From contig JADZBR010000113.1 of the NCBI GenBank assembly GCA_020852035.1, positions 1 to 19,390 of the forward strand: a stretch of DNA of 19,390 nt. The letters are read 5' to 3'. Origin of the DNA: Caulobacteraceae bacterium. Its GTDB lineage: Bacteria > Pseudomonadota > Alphaproteobacteria > Caulobacterales > Caulobacteraceae. Numbering within the stretch: the stretch's first letter is position 1; every line of letters starts with the position of its first letter. Below are positions 14,471 to 19,390 of the stretch, in pieces. The position numbers and the translations under genes were made by a program. The notes under the pieces are model-generated. The model saw nothing but the letters and a program-made list of their open reading frames with translations. It ran no database searches and was not told the origin of the DNA.

Positions 14471-15175
14471 ATGGCCAGTGATCAGCTCACCCCCGCCGCC
14501 GACTGGGCCGCCAGGCGCAAGGCGCCGTTTCCCGGTGAGAGCGAGGACTACCGCCAGGCGCGTGAGGCGCTGCTGGCCGAGGAGATCGAGTTCCGCCGCC
14601 ACATGACGCGGCTGGTGGAGCAGCGCCGGGCGCTGCCGCCGGGGCCGGTGATCGAGAAGGACTACCGGTTCAGGGACGCCAACGGCGAGGAGCTTGGGCT
14701 CATCGACCTCTTCAGCGACAAGGACACCCTGGTCGCCTATTTCTGGATGTTCGGGCCTCAGCGCGAGCGGCCCTGCCCGATGTGCACCAACTGGCTGGGC
14801 GCGGTGGAGGGCAACGCCGCCGACATCAAGCAGCGGGTGGCGCTGAAGGTGCTGGGCCGCAGCCCGGTGGCGCGCCAGCTGGCCTTCGCCCAGGAGCGCG
14901 GCTGGACCGACCTCGACTTCGTCCAGACGGTCGGCGACGACTACGCCGCCGATGTGGGCGCCCTGCCCGGCGATGGCCAGGAATGGGCCTCGCTGATGGT
15001 GTTCCGCAAGGACGGCGACAAGGTGCGGCTGTTCTGGTCCAGCGGCATGGATTTCGAAATGGCTGACCCCGGACAGGATCCGCGCGATGCGCCGGACATC
15101 GCCTCGCTGTGGTCGATCCTCGACCTGACGCCCGAGGGGCGCGGGACGGACTGGTATCCGAAACTGAGTTACTAG
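14471..15175 (+). CDS. DUF899 family thioredoxin-like protein
   Basis: Starting at the ATG at 14471, preceded by AAGGAAAC, the protein is 234 aa. DUF899 members share a thioredoxin-like fold. Visible features are WAARRKAPFPGE, the charged helix ALLAEEIEFRRHMTRLVEQRR, KDYRF, LIDLFSDKDTLVAYFWMFG and the cysteine pair PCPMCTNW (Cys102, Cys105). YPKLSY closes it. The CXXC suggests redox chemistry, but substrates of the family are unknown. The gene begins 65 bases after proC on the same strand. Its TAG stop overlaps the stop of the convergent M23 gene at a shared CTAG. Confidence 0.88.
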   Translation: MASDQLTPAADWAARRKAPFPGESEDYRQAREALLAEEIEFRRHMTRLVEQRRALPPGPVIEKDYRFRDANGEELGLIDLFSDKDTLVAYFWMFGPQRERPCPMCTNWLGAVEGNAADIKQRVALKVLGRSPVARQLAFAQERGWTDLDFVQTVGDDYAADVGALPGDGQEWASLMVFRKDGDKVRLFWSSGMDFEMADPGQDPRDAPDIASLWSILDLTPEGRGTDWYPKLSY

Positions 15176-16533
15176 CGCGCCGCGCGCTGCGGGCCGGCCT
15201 GGGCGAGCTGGGTCGGGGCGGGGGCGCCGGCGTCGTGCAGCAGGGCGTCGACACGGGCCTTCTGGGCCTTGAAGCGGGCCAGGTCCGCGCCGGCCAGCAC
15301 CGTGCCCTGCGGCACCTTGGCGCCGACCGGGTTGGTGCGCTTGCCGTTGCGCCAGATCTCGTAGTGCAGGTGCGGGCCGGTGGAGGCGCCGGTGGTGCCG
15401 ACGTAGCCGATCACCTGGCCCTGGCTGACATGCTGGCCCTTCTTCATGCCCTTGGCGAAGCGGCTCATGTGGGCGTAGCCGGTCTCCCAGCCGCCGGTGT
15501 GGCGCAGCCGCACCCAGTTGCCGTAGCCGCCCCAGCGGCGGGCCTCGACCACCACGCCGTCGCCGGCCGCGACGATCGGGGTGCCCGAGCCGGCGCCGAA
15601 GTCGATGCCCTGGTGCATGCGGTTGTAGCCGAGGATCGGGTGGCGGCGCATGCCGTAGCGCGAGGTCATCCGCGCCCCGTCCACCGGGGTTCGCAGCAGG
15701 AAGCCTTTGATGTTCTTGCCGGTCTCGTCGAAGAAGTCGGAGCCGCCGCCGGGCTTGTCGAAGCGGTAGAAGCGGGTGGTCCCGCCCTTGGCGCTGATCT
15801 CGGCATAGAGCAGGTCGCCGGTCTCGATGGTCTTGCCGCTTTCGGTGACGGTGCGGTCGAACACCAGGCTGAAGGTGTCGCCGGCCTTCAGGTCGCGCGA
15901 GAAGTCCAGCTTGTGGGCGAAGAGCTTGACCACCTGGGCGGTGATTTCGGAGTTGGCCCCGGCGCGGGCGGCGCTCTCGTAGAGCGAGCCCTGCATGGTC
16001 CCGTGGGCGACCTTGGTCTCGTCGCGGATGTCCTCTTCCAACTCGCGCAGCTTCAGGGCGCCGTCGAAGGTGCGAGAGACGGTGACCGCGCTGGCAGGCC
16101 CGGTGCGCAGCGACAGGCCCACCAGCCGCACGGCGCCGCGCTGTTCGCGCGGGCGGGCGATGGCCGCGTCGATGGCCAGGCCCGCCTTGATGTTGACGGT
16201 GTCGAAGACGCCGTCGAGGACGTCCGCCACCTGGCGGGCCTCGGAGGCGGGCACGCCGGCGCGCTGCACGGCGCCCTCGAAGGTTTCGCCGGGGCGCACC
16301 TTCAACTCGATGCTCTCGGGGCGGTCGTAGCCGGGCTGGGCCTCGGCCTGGGCGAAGGCCTGGTGCTGCAGGGCGGCGATCTCGGCCGCCGTCAGCGCCT
16401 TGCCGGTGGGCGAGAGGACATCCGGGCGCTGGCTGTAGTCCAGCGCATAGGCCGCGCCCGAGAAGCCGATCGCCGCCATCAGCACGTGCGGCAGGAAGCG
16501 TGGCGCGGACCGCCGCGGATCGAATTCTTGCAT
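15172..16533 (-). CDS. M23 family metallopeptidase (cell-wall endopeptidase)
   Basis: The ATG at 16533 gives 453 aa; an in-frame TTG one codon upstream is less likely. The N-terminus has one hydrophobic anchor or uncleaved signal (PHVLMAAIGFSGAAYAL). A LysM/OapA-like region follows (ELKVRPGETFEGAVQRAGV), then a linker domain. The C-terminal LytM domain (about 285-405) is complete: zinc ligands in HQGIDFGAG (His and Asp), GYAHMSRF, and HLHYEIW. Proteins of this layout resemble E. coli MepM and cleave peptidoglycan cross-links in the periplasm. The Pro/Ala/Gln-rich tail is probably disordered. It is a monocistronic gene by spacing; a degenerate CtrA-like site lies about 100 bases upstream. Confidence 0.93.
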   Translation of the reverse strand: MQEFDPRRSAPRFLPHVLMAAIGFSGAAYALDYSQRPDVLSPTGKALTAAEIAALQHQAFAQAEAQPGYDRPESIELKVRPGETFEGAVQRAGVPASEARQVADVLDGVFDTVNIKAGLAIDAAIARPREQRGAVRLVGLSLRTGPASAVTVSRTFDGALKLRELEEDIRDETKVAHGTMQGSLYESAARAGANSEITAQVVKLFAHKLDFSRDLKAGDTFSLVFDRTVTESGKTIETGDLLYAEISAKGGTTRFYRFDKPGGGSDFFDETGKNIKGFLLRTPVDGARMTSRYGMRRHPILGYNRMHQGIDFGAGSGTPIVAAGDGVVVEARRWGGYGNWVRLRHTGGWETGYAHMSRFAKGMKKGQHVSQGQVIGYVGTTGASTGPHLHYEIWRNGKRTNPVGAKVPQGTVLAGADLARFKAQKARVDALLHDAGAPAPTQLAQAGPQRAAR

Positions 16534-16634
16534 CAAGCCCCCAACGCTGGCGCCGGCGACTACTTCGCGGCGTCTTCCACTGAATCCGGGCCGAGCCTGC
16601 AGATGCGGCAGGCGGCCAACCCTTTGCCTTTGAT

Positions 16635-16671
16635 GGTTAACGAAAGGTTTTCGTCCCGACCTTCGTGAACC
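16635..16671 (-). promoter_or_regulatory. Degenerate CtrA-like motif and inverted repeat upstream of the M23 gene
   Basis: TTAA at 16637-16640, seven bases, then TTTT at 16648-16651 reads on the minus strand as AAAA-N7-TTAAC. That matches the downstream half of the Caulobacter CtrA box (TTAA-N7-TTAAC) fully and the other half partly. Overlapping it, 16635-16648 and 16659-16671 form an imperfect inverted repeat (GGTTAACGAAAGGT against ACCTTCGTGAACC). The rest of the 169-base gap (16534-16702) shows nothing else I can name. Confidence 0.3.
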
Positions 16672-16702
16672 TGAGCCCGGCTATGAGCCGACTAAGGCGA
16701 AG

Positions 16703-17065
16703 TTACGACGATTCCTCTAACAAACTCAGCACCAAGTCGGCCGGGCGACAGAGCGCCGCACCGCGTGGCGTGACCACTATGGGCCGCTCCACCAGGACGG
16801 GGTCCAGCACCATAGCCGCCAGGATGGCGCCGTCCGAGGCCGAGGGGTCGGTGAGGCCGAGTTCGTGCGCCGCCGTGCCGCGCACGCGCAGCGCCTGACG
16901 CGGGTGGACGCCCATGCGCCGGAAGAGATCCTCCAGCAGTTCGCGGGTCCAGCCGGCTTTCAGATATTCGACGACCTCCGGATCGTGGCCGCGCTCGCGC
17001 AGCATGGCGAGCGTGGTCCGCGAGGTGCCGCAGTTGGGGTTGTGATAGATGACGATGCCGTCCAT
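16703..17065 (-). CDS. arsC: Arsenate reductase (ArsC, glutaredoxin-coupled type)
   Basis: This 120-aa protein begins MDGIVIYHNPNCGTSR with the nucleophilic Cys12. The three arginines that bind arsenate in the plasmid R773 enzyme are at the same positions: Arg60 (QALRVRG), Arg94 (ERPIVV) and Arg107 (LCRPAD). It would reduce arsenate to arsenite using glutaredoxin in the cytosol. No arsR, arsB or acr3 gene is adjacent, so it may instead be a general ArsC-fold housekeeping reductase (YfgD-like). Its ribosome-binding site is locked in a hairpin with the end of the preceding M28 gene. Confidence 0.9.
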   Translation of the reverse strand: MDGIVIYHNPNCGTSRTTLAMLRERGHDPEVVEYLKAGWTRELLEDLFRRMGVHPRQALRVRGTAAHELGLTDPSASDGAILAAMVLDPVLVERPIVVTPRGAALCRPADLVLSLLEESS

Positions 17066-17068
17066 GCC

Positions 17069-17100
17069 GTCCTTCTAGCGCGAGCCGGTGCTAGAAGGAC
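17069..17100 (-). promoter_or_regulatory. Hairpin hiding the arsC ribosome-binding site at the M28 stop codon
   Basis: GTCCTTCTAGC and GCTAGAAGGAC (17069-17079 and 17090-17100) pair perfectly over 11 bp with a 10-base loop. On the minus strand the 5' arm is the last codons and TAG of the M28 gene. The 3' arm contains AGAAGGA, the arsC Shine-Dalgarno, 4 bases before the arsC ATG (17065). Ribosomes finishing the upstream gene would open it. It lacks a U-tract. Confidence 0.65.
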
Positions 17101-19390
17101 AGTCGCCGCTTGTCGGTCACCAGCGTGGAGCCCGAGGTGTAGAAGCCCATCGTCCTGGCCGGCAGGGGCGGCAGCGGCGCGGCGGTCGCGGGCCATCCGG
17201 GCAGGACGCTGCCCATCGCGACCTCGACGGCGCCCGGGCCCGCTGGGCGGAACTCCAGCGCCACGCCGTCGGGCGCGGCTTCCCAGCGCAGGTTGAGCGT
17301 CCGCCCCGCCGCCACGCGGCCCGCGACCGGCACGCCGCCGGCGACGAAGCCATCGACCGGGACGGTCGCCTTGAGCTGCAGGCTGACGTTGTCGGCGCCC
17401 GGCGCTGGCCGCGCGGTGAGCTGCAGGCGGCCGTCGGGCAGGCGGGCGAGGCTCACCTGCGGCGGCGGCTGGGCGATGGCGGGGGCCGGGGCGGCGCGGC
17501 CGGCGAGGCGGAGGTCGGGCTCGATGCGGTGTCGTTCGCCTTCGCCGCCGAGGACCTGGCGGCTCCAGCCCTCGCCGCCGGTGGAGACCCGCCAGGCGCG
17601 GCCGGTGGCGGCGTCCTGGTGGAAGAGCGCGAACTCGGCCTTTGGATAGCGGTCGGTCCAGGGTTCGCTGACGCGCAGGGTCACGGCGATGGCGACGCCG
17701 ACGAGGAGGGCGGCCGCGCCCAGCGCCTGGCCGGCGCGGCCCTGCGGCGCCAGCGGCCAGAGGCTGAAGGCCGCTAGCCAGAGGATCAGGGCCGGCCCCT
17801 CGGCCTGGCCCATGCCGACCAGCAGGGTATGGGCGAGTTGCAGCAGCCAGCCGACGGCGAAGGCGGTCAAGGCGAGGGTCAGGGCCCAGCGCCAGGCGCC
17901 GCCGCGTTCGCCGAGCGCGGTGGCGAAGGCGAGGATCGCCCCGACCAGCAGCGGCCAGGTCAGCACGAAGGCGGCCAGGGGCGCCGTGGCCTGCGCGGCG
18001 GCGCCGACCAGGATCCCGGTCAGCAGGATCCCGGCCCCGGCCCCGGCCCGGCCGAGCGGGCGGCCGAAGACCAGCAGGGCGAGCCCGGCCGTCGCCGCGC
18101 CGGCCACGGCGCCGAAGAGGTCAAAGCCGACCACCGCCGAGCCGGCCAGCCCGGCCGCCAGCGGCAGGGCGGCCATCACCAGCCGCCGGCGTCCGGGCGC
18201 CAGCAGGGCGGCGGTGAACAGCAGGGCCGCCAGCGCCATCGCCATGACCCCGGCCTCGAAGAGGCCGAACCGCGCCAGCACGCCGAAGCCGTCGAGCATC
18301 ATGCGCCCGCCGGTGGCGAACCGGCCGACCAGGTGCTGCAGGGTGACCGCGAGGCCGAGGAGATAGAGGCCGGCGCCGACGCCCTGGGCCACGTCGAGCC
18401 AGGTCAGCCGTCCGGCCCGACGCGCGCCGAGCGTGGCCGCGACCACCAGGGCCGCGGCGGAGAGCACGATCAGCCACCCGAAGGCGGGCGGGTAGCTGAC
18501 GATCTTCAGCCCGAGCAGGCTGTCGTAGACCTTGTCCGGCGCGGCGGCGGGCAGGGCCTCGGCGAAGGCCACGGCGCGGGCCGCGCCCAGGGCTTCCTGC
18601 CCCATGTGCTGCAGCGAGCCCTGGTCGAGGTTGGCCGGGGTCGAGGTCGGCGAGTGGTAGTCGAACTGGGTGTCGATGAAGGCGTAGTTCAGGCCGGCGA
18701 TGGCCTTGGCCTTGGGCACCGAGAAGTCGGTGTCGTTGGGCAGCCGCTGGTAGACGAACACCGCCAGGGAGTTGCTGGCCGGCTGGGTCGAGGCGCCGGC
18801 CAGCAGGTCGACGGTGCGGCCGTTGCGCGGGCCGGTCTCGAACATCGAGGCGCGGCCGGAGCCGCCGCGGGCCTCCAGGTTGATCACAAAGCCGGCGCGG
18901 GCGGCCAGCGGATGGGCGCGGAAGAACGCCTCGGCGCCCAGGAGGCCGCTCTCCTCGCCGTCGGTGAGCAGCAGGATCACGTCGCGCGCCGGCGGCGTTC
19001 CCGCGGCCTTGAGGGCGCGGGCGATCTCCAGCACCGCGGCGGTCCCGGCCGCGTCGTCGGCCGCGCCGGGCGAGCCGGGAACGCTGTCGTAGTGGGCCAT
19101 CAGCACCAGGGCCGGCTTGGCGCGGTCGCGGCCGGGAAGGACGGCGAGGACGTTCTCCACGCTCGCGCCGGCGATGGTGCGGCGCTCATCGAAGCCCTTG
19201 GCGTAGACGCCGGCGGTGCGCTGCACCTCGGGGGCCAGGCCCAGGCCGCGCAGGCGGGCGACGAGATAGTCGCGCACGCGGGCGTTGGCGGCCGAGCCGA
19301 CCGGGTGCGGCTCGCGGGCGATCACCGCGACGTCGGCCATGGCGCGTTCGGCGGAGAAGACGGTGGGCGGCGCGGTGGCGGGCAGGGGCG
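17091..19390 (-). CDS. M28 family zinc aminopeptidase with a multi-pass membrane domain, 5' end missing
   Basis: The frame is open through the window edge; an internal ATG at 19340 exists, but upstream codons (PTVFSAERAMADV) look like family sequence, so the true start is outside. Counting from that ATG, the protease domain has zinc ligands in MAHYDSVPGS (His83), GAADDAAGTA (Asp95), LTDGEESGLLGAEAFF (Glu129/130), INLEARGG (Glu156) and DYHSPTSTPAN. About nine hydrophobic segments fill the middle (17680-18520), then a soluble C-terminal beta-rich region of about 190 residues. The layout resembles vacuolar/endoplasmic membrane M28 proteases such as Pff1. The catalytic domain probably faces the periplasm. 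Substrate is unknown. It ends 25 bases before arsC, which is probably co-transcribed. Confidence 0.92.
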   Translation of the reverse strand, partial: PLPATAPPTVFSAERAMADVAVIAREPHPVGSAANARVRDYLVARLRGLGLAPEVQRTAGVYAKGFDERRTIAGASVENVLAVLPGRDRAKPALVLMAHYDSVPGSPGAADDAAGTAAVLEIARALKAAGTPPARDVILLLTDGEESGLLGAEAFFRAHPLAARAGFVINLEARGGSGRASMFETGPRNGRTVDLLAGASTQPASNSLAVFVYQRLPNDTDFSVPKAKAIAGLNYAFIDTQFDYHSPTSTPANLDQGSLQHMGQEALGAARAVAFAEALPAAAPDKVYDSLLGLKIVSYPPAFGWLIVLSAAALVVAATLGARRAGRLTWLDVAQGVGAGLYLLGLAVTLQHLVGRFATGGRMMLDGFGVLARFGLFEAGVMAMALAALLFTAALLAPGRRRLVMAALPLAAGLAGSAVVGFDLFGAVAGAATAGLALLVFGRPLGRAGAGAGILLTGILVGAAAQATAPLAAFVLTWPLLVGAILAFATALGERGGAWRWALTLALTAFAVGWLLQLAHTLLVGMGQAEGPALILWLAAFSLWPLAPQGRAGQALGAAALLVGVAIAVTLRVSEPWTDRYPKAEFALFHQDAATGRAWRVSTGGEGWSRQVLGGEGERHRIEPDLRLAGRAAPAPAIAQPPPQVSLARLPDGRLQLTARPAPGADNVSLQLKATVPVDGFVAGGVPVAGRVAAGRTLNLRWEAAPDGVALEFRPAGPGAVEVAMGSVLPGWPATAAPLPPLPARTMGFYTSGSTLVTDKRRLSF

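Noticed and set aside
15109..16668. Plus-strand open frame of 519 codons opposite the M23 gene
   Set aside because: It mirrors the M23 codons (Gly/Ala/Val/His-rich, no motif), whereas the M23 frame has complete zinc motifs.

Overview
This GC-rich window looks like the chromosome of an alphaproteobacterium of the Caulobacterales, most likely Phenylobacterium or a close relative. That placement is an inference from gene content and order (cytochrome c1 near apt, rplY-pth-ychF, lgt-methyltransferase-pgeF, YbjN-proC) and from base composition. No rRNA or other marker fixes the genus. The region is mostly housekeeping and nearly fully coding. I see no phage, insertion sequence, CRISPR array, tRNA or rRNA.

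Layout. Positions 1-637 hold the 3' end of cytochrome c1 (petC). A palindromic repeat (649-807) separates it from a convergent retropepsin-like secreted protein (810-1583, minus). That gene diverges from apt (1618-2145), which is followed by a small membrane protein (to 2674). A second palindromic repeat (2682-2790) lies before a long minus-strand cluster. In transcription order from 7331 down to 2806 the cluster is rplY (bL25), pth, an antitoxin with a frameshifted PIN-domain toxin, ychF, and two tandem dienelactone-hydrolase paralogues. Upstream of it lie a proline-rich lipoprotein gene (7448-8485) and prs (8682-9617), both minus.

Positions 9730-12501 are a tight minus-strand operon: lgt, a MidA-family methyltransferase and pgeF. 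The methyltransferase carries a 177-bp palindromic element inserted in frame (59 codons). The next gene, pgeF, has an in-frame amber codon just before its conserved metal-ligand histidine. On the plus strand follow a UbiK/BMFP-family small protein (12588-12815), a YbjN-domain protein (12951-13457), a third intergenic palindromic repeat (13467-13574), proC (13614-14405) and a DUF899 thioredoxin-like protein (14471-15175). The window closes on the minus strand with an M23 cell-wall peptidase, an ArsC-like reductase and the 3' part of a large membrane-anchored M28 peptidase that runs off the end.

Themes. prs makes PRPP and apt consumes it. lgt, pgeF and the M23 peptidase act on the envelope. rplY, pth and ychF serve translation. 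The most notable signals are not a new multigene system. They are (i) four palindromic repeats, one of them inside an open reading frame; (ii) two hairpins at start codons, one hiding the arsC ribosome-binding site within the preceding gene's stop region and one displaying the proC site in its loop; and (iii) two apparently broken genes, the PIN toxin and pgeF.
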